Positions 7,273 to 15,934 of a DNA stretch of 64,000 nt are shown here, one piece after another (within the stretch, counting starts at the first letter, position 1; each line of letters starts with the position of its first letter). A program made the position numbers and the translations under genes. Source of the DNA: Pigmentiphaga sp. NML080357 (lineage in GTDB: Bacteria > Pseudomonadota > Gammaproteobacteria > Burkholderiales > Burkholderiaceae_B); assembly GCF_002188465.1 (NCBI RefSeq), contig NZ_NINW01000033.1:20172-84171 (forward strand), written 5' to 3'. Under the pieces are notes generated by a model. The model searched no databases. It saw only the letters and a program-made list of their open reading frames with translations, and had not been told where the DNA came from.

Positions 7273-8523
7273 ATGAACGTCCCCGCCACGCCGCAGTCTT
7301 CCTTCCCCGATCCGTCCACGGCCCCGGGCCGCCCGCCCTCGTTCGGCCGGGCGCTGATGGCACTGGGGCTCGGCGGTTTCGGCATCGGTACCGGCGAATT
7401 CGTCATCATGGGGCTCCTGCCTGACGCCGCCCAGGACCTGGGTATCTCCATTCCTGCCGCCGGGCACCTGATCAGCGCCTACGCCCTCGGCGTCGTGGTG
7501 GGCGCCCCGGTGCTGGCCGTGCTTGGCGCCCGCATGCCGCGTCGCGCCCTGCTGGTGGCCCTGATGGCCTTCTTCGCCCTCGGCAACGTCGCCAGCGCGG
7601 CCGCGCCGGGCTATCTCTCCATGATCCTGATGCGCCTGATGACGGGATTGCCGCACGGCACGTACTTCGGCGTCGCGGCGCTGGTCGCGGCGCACCTGGC
7701 GCCCGGCGGACAGCGCGCACGTGCGGTTGGCTACGTCATGCTGGGACTGACCGTCGCGACCCTGATCGGCGTCCCGCTGGCCGCGGGGCTGGGACAATGG
7801 CTGGGATGGCGCGCCGCATTCACCCTGGTCGGCGCCATCGGCGTGCTGGCCGCGCTGCTCGTCTGGCGCTGGATCCCCGACATCCCGGCCAGCGAAGGCG
7901 CCAGCCCCTGGCGCGAACTCGGGGCGTTGCGCCGCAAGCAGGTGTGGCTCACGCTGGGCATCGGCGCGATCGGATTTGGCGGCATGTTCGCGGTGTTCAG
8001 CTACATCAAGCCGACGCTGATGGAGCTGGCGGGCCTGCCGGTGCACGGGGTTCCATTCGTGCTCGCGCTCTTCGGAGTGGGCATGGTGACCGGCAATCTG
8101 GTCGGCTCCCGGCTGGCCGACAAGGCCCTGATGCCTACCATATGCGGCCTCCTGGTCTGGTCCGGGCTGGTGCTCGGACTGTTCTGCCTGACCGCCTCCA
8201 GCATCTGGCTCGGCGCGTTCAACGTCTTCCTGATCGGAACCATCGTGGCCATCGGCCCGGCCCTGCAGATCCGCCTGATGGATGTGGCCGGCGACGCCCA
8301 GACGCTGGCGGCCGCGCTCAACCACTCCGCCTTCAACCTCGCCAATGCGCTGGGCGCCTGGCTCGGCGGCCTGACCATCTCGGCCGGCCTGGGCTGGGCG
8401 TCCACCGGCTGGGTCGGCCTGCTGCTCGCGCTCGGCGGACTGGCCATCTTCGGCGTCTCCTACGCGCAGATGCGGCAAGGCGCGGACGCCGCGGCGCAGG
8501 CCCGGCAGACGTATCAGCCATGA
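7273..8523 (+). CDS. MFS transporter, DHA1 family (AraJ/YdhP-like)
   Basis: A 416-residue inner-membrane protein with twelve predicted transmembrane segments after a proline-rich cytoplasmic start of about 28 residues. The opening GIGTGEFVIMGLLPD is the signature of the AraJ/YdhP/PbuE-like drug:proton antiporter group. A second mark is LGARMPRRALL in the loop between segments 2 and 3. It probably exports a small molecule by proton exchange; the substrate is unknown. The stop codon overlaps the Nudix start (ATGA), so the two are translationally coupled. No strong ribosome-binding site is visible before the ATG. Confidence 0.88.
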   Translation: MNVPATPQSSFPDPSTAPGRPPSFGRALMALGLGGFGIGTGEFVIMGLLPDAAQDLGISIPAAGHLISAYALGVVVGAPVLAVLGARMPRRALLVALMAFFALGNVASAAAPGYLSMILMRLMTGLPHGTYFGVAALVAAHLAPGGQRARAVGYVMLGLTVATLIGVPLAAGLGQWLGWRAAFTLVGAIGVLAALLVWRWIPDIPASEGASPWRELGALRRKQVWLTLGIGAIGFGGMFAVFSYIKPTLMELAGLPVHGVPFVLALFGVGMVTGNLVGSRLADKALMPTICGLLVWSGLVLGLFCLTASSIWLGAFNVFLIGTIVAIGPALQIRLMDVAGDAQTLAAALNHSAFNLANALGAWLGGLTISAGLGWASTGWVGLLLALGGLAIFGVSYAQMRQGADAAAQARQTYQP

Positions 8524-8987
8524 GCGCGACGAGCGCGGGCATCCTGATGTACCGGCGCGAAGCCGGAGCATGGCAGGTGCTGCTCGTCCACCCTGGCGGA
8601 CCATTCTGGCGCCGGCGCGACGCCGGCGCGTGGTCCATTCCCAAAGGCCTGGTGGAAGCGGATGAGGATCTCGCCGCCGCGGCCCTGCGCGAACTGCGCG
8701 AGGAACTGGGAGACGCCCCGGCCGGCGCGCTCGCGCCGCTGGGCCGGATACGGCAGCGCGGCGGCAAGGAAGTCTGCGCCTTCGCAATGGAAGCCGATTT
8801 CGACCCCGCCGCCCTGCGAAGCAACACCTTCGAACTCGAATGGCCGCCGCGCAGCGGCCGCATGCAGGCCTTCCCCGAGGTCGACCGCGCGGCCTGGTTC
8901 GACCTGCACACCGCCCGCGGCAAGATCCTCGAAGCCCAGCGCCCCTTCATCGATCGGTTACAAGATTTGCTCCAACGCTCCGGCTAG
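8520..8987 (+). CDS. Nudix hydrolase (diadenosine polyphosphatase-like)
   Basis: A 155-residue Nudix protein. The Nudix box starts at GLVEADEDLAAAALRELREE and fits the G-x5-E-x7-REUxEExGU pattern exactly. The MSATSAGILMYR start and the WSIPKGLVE lead-in resemble the NTP pyrophosphohydrolase group that includes MutT/diadenosine polyphosphate hydrolases. It would cleave a nucleoside diphosphate linked to another group; the natural substrate cannot be read from the sequence. Its ATG overlaps the MFS stop by 4 bp. Confidence 0.88.
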   Translation: MSATSAGILMYRREAGAWQVLLVHPGGPFWRRRDAGAWSIPKGLVEADEDLAAAALRELREELGDAPAGALAPLGRIRQRGGKEVCAFAMEADFDPAALRSNTFELEWPPRSGRMQAFPEVDRAAWFDLHTARGKILEAQRPFIDRLQDLLQRSG

Positions 8988-9005
8988 AGCGTGTTTACAC
9001 TGGGA

Positions 9006-9040
9006 GCGTGCGGCGGATGCACCGCGTATCCGCCGCACGC
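9006..9040. other. 13-bp perfect hairpin between the Nudix and HdeD genes
   Basis: Arms GCGTGCGGCGGAT (9006-9018) and ATCCGCCGCACGC (9028-9040) pair perfectly around a 9-nt loop. It starts 18 bp after the Nudix stop. There is no T-run, so it is not a textbook intrinsic terminator. It may act as an mRNA 3' stabiliser, a Rho-associated stop, or part of the HdeD leader. Confidence 0.55.
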
Positions 9041-9096
9041 GGCATGGCACTGCGTGACCTCGGCTATCGGCTTGAACCCATACGGAGGGAACCGAT

Positions 9097-9708
9097 ATGG
9101 CAGATGCTTCAAACCCCACGCCCGTACCGGGCAGCCTCTCGTGGCCGGAAACCTTGAAGACGCTTGGCGCGAGCTGGGGCTGGTTCGTCGCCCTGGGCGT
9201 GCTGATGCTGATCCTGGGTTTCGTGGCCGGCGTCTACGTCCTGGCGGCCACCGTCGCGAGCGTCCTGTTCGTGGGCGTCATGATGCTGGTTGCCGGCATC
9301 GGCCAGCTGGTCCAGGCCTGGCGCGTGAAAGGCTGGCGCGGGTTCCTCCTCTGGACCCTCAGCGGCCTGCTCTACGCCATCGCCGGCGGCCTCGCCCTCT
9401 ACAATCCGCTCGCCGGCGCCGCCGTCCTGACGCTGCTGCTGGGCGCCTTCCTCATCGCCGCCGGTGTGCTGCGGCTCTGGGTCTGGTTCCAGCACCGCAG
9501 CCAGCAAGGCTGGGGATGGCTCGCCTTGTCGGGGGTGATCACACTGCTCGCGGGCCTGCTCGTGGCGGTGGGCTGGCCCGCCAACAGCCTCTGGATACTC
9601 GGCCTCCTGCTGGCCATCGACCTGCTGTTCCAGGGAGCCACTCTCGTGATGCTCGGCCTGGCGCTGCGCAGGGGATTGCCGGCCGCCCCTCCGCCGGGCA
9701 ACGCCTGA
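9097..9708 (+). CDS. HdeD family membrane protein
   Basis: A 203-residue inner-membrane protein with six hydrophobic segments arranged as three pairs, the pattern of the HdeD/DUF308 family. The family is named for an E. coli acid-resistance gene; the molecular activity is not known. The start ATG at 9097 has GGAGGGAA 5-6 bases upstream. The gene stands alone between two strong inverted repeats (9006-9040 and 9711-9736), which suggests its own transcript. Confidence 0.82.
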   Translation: MADASNPTPVPGSLSWPETLKTLGASWGWFVALGVLMLILGFVAGVYVLAATVASVLFVGVMMLVAGIGQLVQAWRVKGWRGFLLWTLSGLLYAIAGGLALYNPLAGAAVLTLLLGAFLIAAGVLRLWVWFQHRSQQGWGWLALSGVITLLAGLLVAVGWPANSLWILGLLLAIDLLFQGATLVMLGLALRRGLPAAPPPGNA

Positions 9709-9710
9709 CC

Positions 9711-9736
9711 GCGGGGCCGCCGGCCGGCGGCCCCGC
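9711..9736. terminator. 26-bp perfect palindrome after hdeD
   Basis: GCGGGGCCGCCGG (9711-9723) and its exact reverse complement (9724-9736) begin 2 bp after the hdeD-like stop codon. The RNA would fold into a very stable GC hairpin. It lacks a following T-run (GCTTCC follows), so termination is likely but may need Rho or may act as 3'-end protection. Confidence 0.5.
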
Positions 9737-9796
9737 GCTTCCGTACGTCATAATGGAGCCCCGCCGGCGCCACCGTCCGGCTCGTCCTCCTATCGT

Positions 9797-10996
9797 ATGA
9801 GCCGTACCGAAACCTCGTTCCTACGCACCCTGTCCAGCCTGCGCTGGCTCGCCATCGGCGGCCAGGCGGCCACCATCTTCATCGCCAGCGGCCCACTGGA
9901 CGTGGACCTGCCCCTGGCCATGCTGTGGAGCGGTGTGGCCACCCTCGTCCTTTTCAACCTGTACGCCGGCTGGCGCCTGCGCACCGGCGGCGAACCCTCG
10001 CATGCCACCGCGTTCGTCCACATGCTGGTGGACATCGTGGTGCTGGCCTGGATGGTGGCTTGGAGCGGGGGCATCAGCAACCCCTTCGGGCTGCTGTTCC
10101 TGGTCCTGATTGCGCTGGCCGCCATGGTTCTGCCCAGCCGCTGGGCCTACGCCACCGCCGGCGCGGGCGTTGTCGGCTATGCCGCGGCAGCCATCTTCGG
10201 CCGGCCCCTCCACGCGCCCGGCGACGCCTACGAATTGCTGCTGTGGGGCATAGCCGCGAGTTTCCTGATCTCGGTCGTGGTGATCCTCATCTTCTCCACG
10301 CGCCTGGCGGCCGACCTGCGCAACCGCGAACGGGAGCTGGCCGACCTGCGCGAGCGCTTCGCGCGCAACGAGGGCATCGTGGCCCTGGCCACCCACGCCG
10401 CCTCGATGGCGCATGAACTGAATACGCCGCTGGCCACCATGACGCTGCTCGCCGACGAAATCGCCGCCCAGGCCGATACCGACGACCTGCGCGCCGACAC
10501 CGAGATGCTGGTGGAGCTGCTGGCCCTGTGCCGGGAACGTGTGCGCAATCTCGCTGTCCCAACCGAAGTGGAACTGGAACGTGTGGTGGAACAGTGGAAG
10601 CTGGTCCGCCCCACGGTCGAACTGCACCGCACCGGCGTGCTGCCGCGCGGCCTGCGCGTCGAACCCTCGGTCGCCCACCTGCTGCAGGCGCTGCTGAACA
10701 ATGCCGCCGACGCCGGCGTCCAGGCCGGCGCGCCCTATGTGGACCTGCACCTGGAATGCAAAGGCGGCATGGTGCGGGGCGTGGTGCGCGACTATGGACG
10801 CGGGCTCAACCCCGACCAGCCCCTGCTGCCCGCCACGCTGTTCCGCAGCGGCAAGCCCGGCGGGCTGGGCGTGGGCCTGGCGCTCTCGCATGCCACGGTC
10901 GAGCGCCTGGGCGGCGAGATGACGATGACGGCCGCCGAAGGCGGCGGCGTGCGCATCCAGTTCCAACTGCCCGTGGAAACCACCGTGACCTCATGA
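9797..10996 (+). CDS. regB: RegB/PrrB/RoxS-type redox sensor histidine kinase
   Basis: A 399-residue kinase with six transmembrane segments in the first 170 residues. The quinone-site heptad GGxxNPF is present (GGISNPF, residues 91-97). The H-box MAHELNTPLATM carries the phospho-accepting H206. A cysteine at 245 (LALCRERV) aligns with the redox-active cysteine of Rhodobacter RegB. The ATPase domain follows with an N-box (LLNNAADAG) and G-boxes (DYGRGL, GGLGVGLAL). It senses the state of the quinone pool and passes phosphate to RegA. The stop overlaps the regA start. Confidence 0.92.
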   Translation: MSRTETSFLRTLSSLRWLAIGGQAATIFIASGPLDVDLPLAMLWSGVATLVLFNLYAGWRLRTGGEPSHATAFVHMLVDIVVLAWMVAWSGGISNPFGLLFLVLIALAAMVLPSRWAYATAGAGVVGYAAAAIFGRPLHAPGDAYELLLWGIAASFLISVVVILIFSTRLAADLRNRERELADLRERFARNEGIVALATHAASMAHELNTPLATMTLLADEIAAQADTDDLRADTEMLVELLALCRERVRNLAVPTEVELERVVEQWKLVRPTVELHRTGVLPRGLRVEPSVAHLLQALLNNAADAGVQAGAPYVDLHLECKGGMVRGVVRDYGRGLNPDQPLLPATLFRSGKPGGLGVGLALSHATVERLGGEMTMTAAEGGGVRIQFQLPVETTVTS

Positions 10997-11550
10997 TGAC
11001 TGCCCTGGATACCGGACTTCTCGTCGACGACGACGAACTCTACCTGCGCACCTTGCAGCGCAGCCTCGCGCGGCGCGGCCTCGAAACCCGCACCGCCACG
11101 ACCATCGCCGAGGCGCTGCGCATCGCCGACGAGATCCGTCCCGGCTTCGCGCTGGTCGACCTCAAGCTCAGCAGCGACGATTCCGGCCTGACCCTGATCA
11201 AGCCGCTGCGCGCACTGCGCGCCGACATGCGCATCCTGCTGGTGACGGGCTATGCCAGCGTCGCCACCGCCGTGGACGCCATCAAGCGCGGCGCCGACGA
11301 TTATCTGCCCAAGCCGGCCACCGCCGACATGATCCTGCGCGCGCTGGGGCTGGAAAAAGCCGAAGCCGTGACGGTGGAGTCGACCATGATTCCGCTGCAT
11401 CGACTGGAATGGGAGCATATCCAGCAGGCACTGCATGAAACAGGGGGCAACGTGTCGGCGGCGGCGCGTCTGTTGAACATGCATCGACGATCGTTGCAGC
11501 GCAAGCTGGCCAAGCGGCCGGGGCCGGAACGAGGGCCGGAGCCCGAGTAA
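10993..11550 (+). CDS. regA: RegA/PrrA/ActR-type response regulator
   Basis: A 185-residue response regulator. The receiver has acidic residues D12-D14 and a phospho-accepting aspartate near 56 (ALVDLKLSSDD), a conserved threonine in LLVTGYAS and a lysine in YLPKPA. The short linker leads to a Fis-type helix-turn-helix (GGNVSAAARLLNMHRRSLQRKL), the hallmark of RegA. Two tandem ATGs (10993 and 10996) are possible starts; the first overlaps the kinase stop as ATGA. It probably controls cyoABCD through the two boxes in the next gap. Confidence 0.92.
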   Translation: MMTALDTGLLVDDDELYLRTLQRSLARRGLETRTATTIAEALRIADEIRPGFALVDLKLSSDDSGLTLIKPLRALRADMRILLVTGYASVATAVDAIKRGADDYLPKPATADMILRALGLEKAEAVTVESTMIPLHRLEWEHIQQALHETGGNVSAAARLLNMHRRSLQRKLAKRPGPERGPEPE

Positions 11551-11616
11551 AACCGTAGGCCTGCATCCGGCGCCACCCTCCGTGGAGCGTCGAGCGGGAA
11601 TACCCGTCGCCGGCGG

Positions 11617-11633
11617 TGCGACATATTGTCGCA
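11617..11633. promoter_or_regulatory. RegA/PrrA-like box 1
   Basis: TGCGACA-TAT-TGTCGCA is a perfect palindrome with 7-bp arms. From memory it fits the described PrrA/RegA pattern of YGCGRC and GNCGC half-sites around an AT-rich centre. It lies 212 bp before cyoA and 67 bp after regA. Confidence 0.6.
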
Positions 11634-11736
11634 GGGCAATTCCCTAGCCTTTGACCGTCACAATTCGCCACAACTAGGGGAAGCAAGGCCCGGGCGGGCG
11701 CCTTGTGCTCCGGGGGCGGCCGGACCGGCCCGCCCG

Positions 11737-11753
11737 CGCGACTTTTTGTCGCA
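11737..11753. promoter_or_regulatory. RegA/PrrA-like box 2
   Basis: CGCGAC-TTTTT-GTCGCA matches box 1 at 14 of 17 positions, and its start is exactly 120 bp from that of box 1. It lies 76 bp before the cyoA start, where an activator or repressor of cyo transcription would act. Confidence 0.6.
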
Positions 11754-11828
11754 TCCCCACCCGAGACACGTTCAGTAGGATGCGGAACTGGCGGATTTCG
11801 CCAACGTTTCTACAAACCAAGGCTGGAC

Positions 11829-12737
11829 GTGAGTAAATCCTTCTTTGCGAACGCGGGACGCACGTTATGCGTCGGCGCCGTCATGTTGCTGCTGGCTGGC
11901 TGCAACATGGACATTCTAAATCCCAAGGGCGACATCGGCGCCCAAGAGAAAACCCTGCTCCTGACCGCGACCGGGCTGATGCTGCTGGTGGTCGTGCCGG
12001 TCATCTTCCTCACCCTCTGGTTCGCCTGGAAATACCGCGCCTCCAACACCAAGGCCAAATACGATCCCCAGTGGTCGCATTCCACCGCCATCGAAGTGGT
12101 CGTCTGGACCATTCCCTGCATCATCGTCGGCATCCTCGCCGTACTGACCTGGAAGAGTTCTCACGAGCTGGACCCCTACCGGCCCCTGCAGTCCGAGGTC
12201 AAGCCGGTGGAGATCGACGTCGTTTCGCTGGACTGGAAGTGGCTGTTCATCTACCCGGAATACAAGATCGCCACGGTCAACGAGATCAAGTTCCCGGTCG
12301 ATGTCCCGGTCAACTTCCGCATCACATCCGCCTCGGTCATGAACTCCTTCTTCATTCCGCAGCTGGGTAGCCAGATCTATTCCATGGCGGGCATGGAAAC
12401 CAAGCTCCACCTGATCGCGCGCGAAGCCGGCACCTACGCGGGCATCTCGGCCAACTACAGTGGCGCGGGCTTCTCGGGCATGCGCTTCAAGGCCATCGCC
12501 ACCAGCCAGGAAGATTTCGAGGCGTGGGTCCGCAACGCCCAGGCGTCGCCCAACAAGATGACGCCCGAGGCCTACCAGGCGCTGGTCTCGCCCAGCGAGC
12601 ACGAGCCCGTCGCCTACTACTCGGGCGCCGAACCCAACATGTTCGACGGCATCATTTACCAGTACATGGCCTCCGCAGGCATGGATACCGGAATGTGCAC
12701 GCCTGCCAACACACCCAAGATCGCCTTGTCGGAGTAA
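11829..12737 (+). CDS. cyoA: Cytochrome bo3 ubiquinol oxidase subunit II
   Basis: A 302-residue lipoprotein. The lipobox is LLAGC with C25 as the lipidated residue, followed by two transmembrane helices and a periplasmic cupredoxin domain. It tracks E. coli CyoA closely, including the [25 protein letters not shown] and GAGFSGM segments. It lacks the CuA ligand set, so it is a quinol oxidase subunit and not cytochrome c oxidase. The start is GTG at 11829, with AAGG 6 bases upstream. It begins the cyoABCD operon. Confidence 0.95.
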   Translation: MSKSFFANAGRTLCVGAVMLLLAGCNMDILNPKGDIGAQEKTLLLTATGLMLLVVVPVIFLTLWFAWKYRASNTKAKYDPQWSHSTAIEVVVWTIPCIIVGILAVLTWKSSHELDPYRPLQSEVKPVEIDVVSLDWKWLFIYPEYKIATVNEIKFPVDVPVNFRITSASVMNSFFIPQLGSQIYSMAGMETKLHLIAREAGTYAGISANYSGAGFSGMRFKAIATSQEDFEAWVRNAQASPNKMTPEAYQALVSPSEHEPVAYYSGAEPNMFDGIIYQYMASAGMDTGMCTPANTPKIALSE

Positions 12738-12741
12738 ATCG

Positions 12742-14718
12742 ATGTTCGGGAAACTGACCCTGGATGCCATCCCGTACCATGAGCCCATCGTCATGGTCAC
12801 GCTGGCCGCGGTCGTCGTTTTGGGCGCCGCACTGCTCGGCGCCGTCACCTATTACGGCAAGTGGACCTACCTGTGGAAGGAATGGCTGACCACGGTGGAT
12901 CACAAGCGCATCGGCATCATGTACATCATCGTCGCGCTGATCATGCTGCTGCGTGGCTTTGCCGATGCCATCATGATGCGCACCCAGCTGGCCGTCGCCT
13001 CGGGCGACTCGGCCGGCTACCTGCCGCCGCACCACTACGACCAGATCTTCACCGCCCACGGCGTGATCATGATCTTCTTCATGGCCATGCCTTTCATCAC
13101 GGGCCTGATGAACATCGTCGTGCCGCTGCAGATCGGCGCGCGCGACGTCGCCTATCCGTTCCTGAACTCGCTGAGCTTCTGGCTGTTCGGCGGCGGCGTG
13201 GTACTGATCATGATGTCGCTGTTCGTGGGCGAATTCGCCGCCACCGGCTGGCTGGCCTATCCGCCGCTGTCGGGCCTGGACTATAGCCCGGGGGTGGGGG
13301 TGGACTACTACATCTGGGCATTGCAGCTGTCAGGGCTCGGAACCACGCTCAGCGGGATCAACTTCATCGTCACCATCATGCGCATGCGCGCCCCGGGCAT
13401 GACGATGATGAAGATGCCGGTCTTCACGTGGACCGCGCTGGTCACCAACATCCTGATCGTCGCCGCCTTCCCGGTGCTGACGGCCACGCTGGCGCTGCTG
13501 ACCGCCGACCGCTACCTGGGCACGCACTTCTTCACGAACGACCTGGGCGGCAACGTGATGATGTACGTGAACCTGATCTGGATCTGGGGCCACCCCGAGG
13601 TCTACATCCTGATCCTGCCCTGCTTCGGCGCGTTCTCGGAAATCATCGCCACCTTCTCGCGCAAGCCGCTGTTCGGGTACAAGTCCATGGTGTACGCCAC
13701 GGCCGCCATCGGCGTGCTGTCGTTCCTGGTCTGGCTGCACCACTTCTTCACCATGGGCTCGGGGGCGAACGTCAACGCCTTCTTCGGCATCGCGACGATG
13801 ATCATCTCGGTACCCACGGGCGTGAAGATCTTCAACTGGCTCTTCACGATGTACCGCGGACGGGTGCAGATCACCACGCCGGTGCTGTGGACGCTGGGCT
13901 TCATGGTCACCTTCGTGATCGGCGGCATGACCGGCGTGCTGATGGCGATTCCCGCTGTCTCGTTCGTGCTGCACAACAGCCTGTTCCTGATCGCCCACTT
14001 CCATAACACCATCATCGGCGGCGTCGTGTTCGGGTGTATCGCGGCCATGGTGTACTGGTTCCCCAAGGCCTTCGGCTTCAAGCTCAACGAGCGCCTGGGC
14101 AAGTACTCGTTCTGGTGCTGGTTCGTCGGGTTCTTCATGGCCTTCATGCCGCTGTACATCCTCGGCTTCATGGGCATGACGCGCCGCCTGAACCACCACA
14201 ACAACCCCGCGTGGGAACCGTACCTGATCGTCGCCTGGGTAGGCGCCGTCATCATCGCGCTGGGTATCTTCTTCCTGCTGCTGCAGATCTTCGTCAGCAT
14301 CCGCGACCGCAAGAAGAATGTCGACTTCGACGGCGACCCCTGGGGTGGCCGTACGCTGGAATGGTCCATTCCCTCTCCTCCGCCGTTCTACAACTTCGCA
14401 AAGGTGCCCCAAGTGACCCAGCTCGATCAGTTCTGGCATGACAAGGAAACCGGCGTCGCCTACAAGCGTCCCGACCACTACGAAGACATCCACATGCCGC
14501 GCAACACCGGCGCCGGCGTGTACATCGGCATCGCCGGCACCATTCTCGGCTTCGCGCTGGTCTGGCACATCTGGTGGCTGGCCGTGGCGGGTCTGGTCGG
14601 CATGATCGGCGGTTTCATCGCCCGCGCCTACGACCGCGACGTGGACTACTACGTCAAGGCTGACGAGGTTGCGCGCATCGAGAACGCGCACTACGAGTCG
14701 CTGAAGCAGGCGGCGTAG
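12742..14718 (+). CDS. cyoB: Cytochrome bo3 ubiquinol oxidase subunit I
   Basis: A 658-residue polytopic membrane protein, the catalytic heme-copper subunit. Heme and CuB ligands are visible in [11 protein letters not shown], in WGHPEVYIL (the His-Tyr cross-link region), in the HH pair of WLHHFFTMG, and in [12 protein letters not shown]. The N-terminal [14 protein letters not shown] segment is typical of the family. It reduces oxygen to water with electrons from ubiquinol and pumps protons. It starts 4 bp after cyoA. Confidence 0.97.
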   Translation: MFGKLTLDAIPYHEPIVMVTLAAVVVLGAALLGAVTYYGKWTYLWKEWLTTVDHKRIGIMYIIVALIMLLRGFADAIMMRTQLAVASGDSAGYLPPHHYDQIFTAHGVIMIFFMAMPFITGLMNIVVPLQIGARDVAYPFLNSLSFWLFGGGVVLIMMSLFVGEFAATGWLAYPPLSGLDYSPGVGVDYYIWALQLSGLGTTLSGINFIVTIMRMRAPGMTMMKMPVFTWTALVTNILIVAAFPVLTATLALLTADRYLGTHFFTNDLGGNVMMYVNLIWIWGHPEVYILILPCFGAFSEIIATFSRKPLFGYKSMVYATAAIGVLSFLVWLHHFFTMGSGANVNAFFGIATMIISVPTGVKIFNWLFTMYRGRVQITTPVLWTLGFMVTFVIGGMTGVLMAIPAVSFVLHNSLFLIAHFHNTIIGGVVFGCIAAMVYWFPKAFGFKLNERLGKYSFWCWFVGFFMAFMPLYILGFMGMTRRLNHHNNPAWEPYLIVAWVGAVIIALGIFFLLLQIFVSIRDRKKNVDFDGDPWGGRTLEWSIPSPPPFYNFAKVPQVTQLDQFWHDKETGVAYKRPDHYEDIHMPRNTGAGVYIGIAGTILGFALVWHIWWLAVAGLVGMIGGFIARAYDRDVDYYVKADEVARIENAHYESLKQAA

Positions 14719-14720
14719 AG

Positions 14721-14798
14721 GTCCCCCCTACGCGCTTGCGCGCGCCCCCCAGGGGGCGATGCGAGTGGACCGGCAAAGCCGGATCCACCGCATCCTGG
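14721..14798. repeat. REP-like intergenic palindromic unit between cyoB and cyoC
   Basis: Three stacked inverted repeats fill this gap: a CGCGC/GCGCG pair, CCCCC-x-GGGGG, and a 16-bp stem at 14758-14794. That stem pairs GATGCG, GTGGA and CCGGC with their complements around an AAA loop, with two single-base bulges. The layout looks like a dispersed bacterial intergenic repeat. It interrupts an otherwise tightly packed operon and may tune the ratio of cyoAB to cyoCD message. Only one copy is in this window. Confidence 0.5.
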
Positions 14799-14847
14799 GT
14801 CGTGTAGCAGTGTTTTGGTGCGGAGCGCCGATTTTTTAAAGATCAAT

Positions 14848-15483
14848 ATGAGTAGCGCAGCAATTCTTCATACGCATCGTCACGATGGTGGCGATCATCA
14901 TGCCCATGGGGGGCATGAGCATCACGATGACGGGTCCAAGACCGTATTGGGGTTCTGGATCTATCTGATGAGCGACTTGCTCATCTTTTCGGTGCTGTTC
15001 GCGACGTTTGCCGTGCTGTCGGGAGCGACCGCGGGCGGGCCTCATGGCAGCGAGCTGTTCGACCTGTCGTTCGTGCTGACCGAGACCATGCTGCTGCTGA
15101 TCAGCAGCGTGACCTTCGGCATGGCCATGCTGGCCATGCACGCCGGCCAGCGCAACAAGGTGTTGGGCTGGATGGCCGTCACGTTCCTGTTCGGCGCCGG
15201 CTTCATCGCGATGGAAATCTATGAGTTTCATCACCTGATCGCCGAGGGCGCCGGCCCGCAGCGCAGCGCCTACCTGTCGGCCTTCTTCACCTTGGTCGGG
15301 ACCCACGGCCTGCACGTGACCTCGGGCCTGATCTGGATGGTCGTGATGATGGACATGATCCGGCGCTACGGCCTGGATCCGGTGGTTCGCCGCCGCATGG
15401 CCTGCCTGAGCCTGTTCTGGCACTTCCTGGACCTAGTCTGGATCTGCGTGTTCACCTTCGTCTACCTGATGGGAGCCCTGTAA
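14848..15483 (+). CDS. cyoC: Cytochrome bo3 ubiquinol oxidase subunit III
   Basis: A 211-residue membrane protein of the heme-copper oxidase subunit III family, with five hydrophobic segments and the conserved EIYEFHHLI and [11 protein letters not shown] stretches. A histidine-rich cytoplasmic start ([17 protein letters not shown]) precedes segment 1. The ATG at 14848 gives the usual length; a TTG 33 bp upstream is a weaker option. The ribosome-binding site is poor (AAAGATC). The stop overlaps the cyoD start. Confidence 0.95.
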   Translation: MSSAAILHTHRHDGGDHHAHGGHEHHDDGSKTVLGFWIYLMSDLLIFSVLFATFAVLSGATAGGPHGSELFDLSFVLTETMLLLISSVTFGMAMLAMHAGQRNKVLGWMAVTFLFGAGFIAMEIYEFHHLIAEGAGPQRSAYLSAFFTLVGTHGLHVTSGLIWMVVMMDMIRRYGLDPVVRRRMACLSLFWHFLDLVWICVFTFVYLMGAL

Positions 15484-15833
15484 TGGCGCAACACTCCTCC
15501 ACGGCCGCCGGCGATCACGGCGCCCACGCCAGCAGCCACGGCTCGGTCAAGTCGTACATCGTCGGATTCGTCCTCTGCATCGTGCTGACGGCCTTGTCGT
15601 TCGGCGTGGCGATGACGGGAATCCTGACCGGCTTCGCCGCCGTCGCTTCCCTCGTCGTCCTGTGCGTGCTGCAGCTGCTGGTCCAGCTGGTGTTCTTCCT
15701 GCACATGGGCACCTCGCCCGAGCAGCGCGAGAACCTCTCGTCCTTCGTCTTCACGGTGCTCATCATCGCGATCATCGTCGGCGGCTCCGCCTGGGTGCTG
15801 CACAACATGAATGCGAACATGATGCCTATGTAA
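15483..15833 (+). CDS. cyoD: Cytochrome bo3 ubiquinol oxidase subunit IV
   Basis: A 116-residue subunit IV with three transmembrane helices and a histidine-containing start. Family marks are SYIVGFVLCIVLTALSF and LVQLVFFLHMGTS. It aids assembly of the bo3 oxidase. It overlaps the cyoC stop by one base (TAATG). It is the last gene of the operon; cyoE, which makes heme O, is not in the window. Confidence 0.95.
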   Translation: MAQHSSTAAGDHGAHASSHGSVKSYIVGFVLCIVLTALSFGVAMTGILTGFAAVASLVVLCVLQLLVQLVFFLHMGTSPEQRENLSSFVFTVLIIAIIVGGSAWVLHNMNANMMPM

Positions 15834-15855
15834 GTCCGAGAGATCTTCCCGCAGG

Positions 15856-15882
15856 AATGGCCGCTTACGCGGCCATTTTTTT
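15856..15882 (+). terminator. Intrinsic terminator of cyoABCD
   Basis: A 9-bp perfect stem (AATGGCCGC / GCGGCCATT) with a TTAC loop runs into seven consecutive Ts on the plus strand, 22 bp after cyoD. It is the clearest Rho-independent terminator in the window. Confidence 0.92.
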
Positions 15883-15934
15883 GCCTTGGGACGGCCCGAA
15901 GGGCCTAGCGTGGGGCATTTTTTCCACCCGGCGG

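Noticed and set aside
7103..7273. An ars resistance operon (arsC with an arsenite exporter).
   Set aside because: The adjacent transporter is an AraJ-like MFS protein, is on the other strand, and no arsR or arsB is present.
13330..14691. A 453-codon minus-strand frame opposite cyoB.
   Set aside because: Low-complexity histidine/aspartate/valine-rich shadow of a highly conserved oxidase gene.
11829..15833. Cytochrome c oxidase (coxBAC) annotation.
   Set aside because: Subunit II lacks the CuA site and is a lipoprotein of CyoA type; the gene order is cyoABCD.
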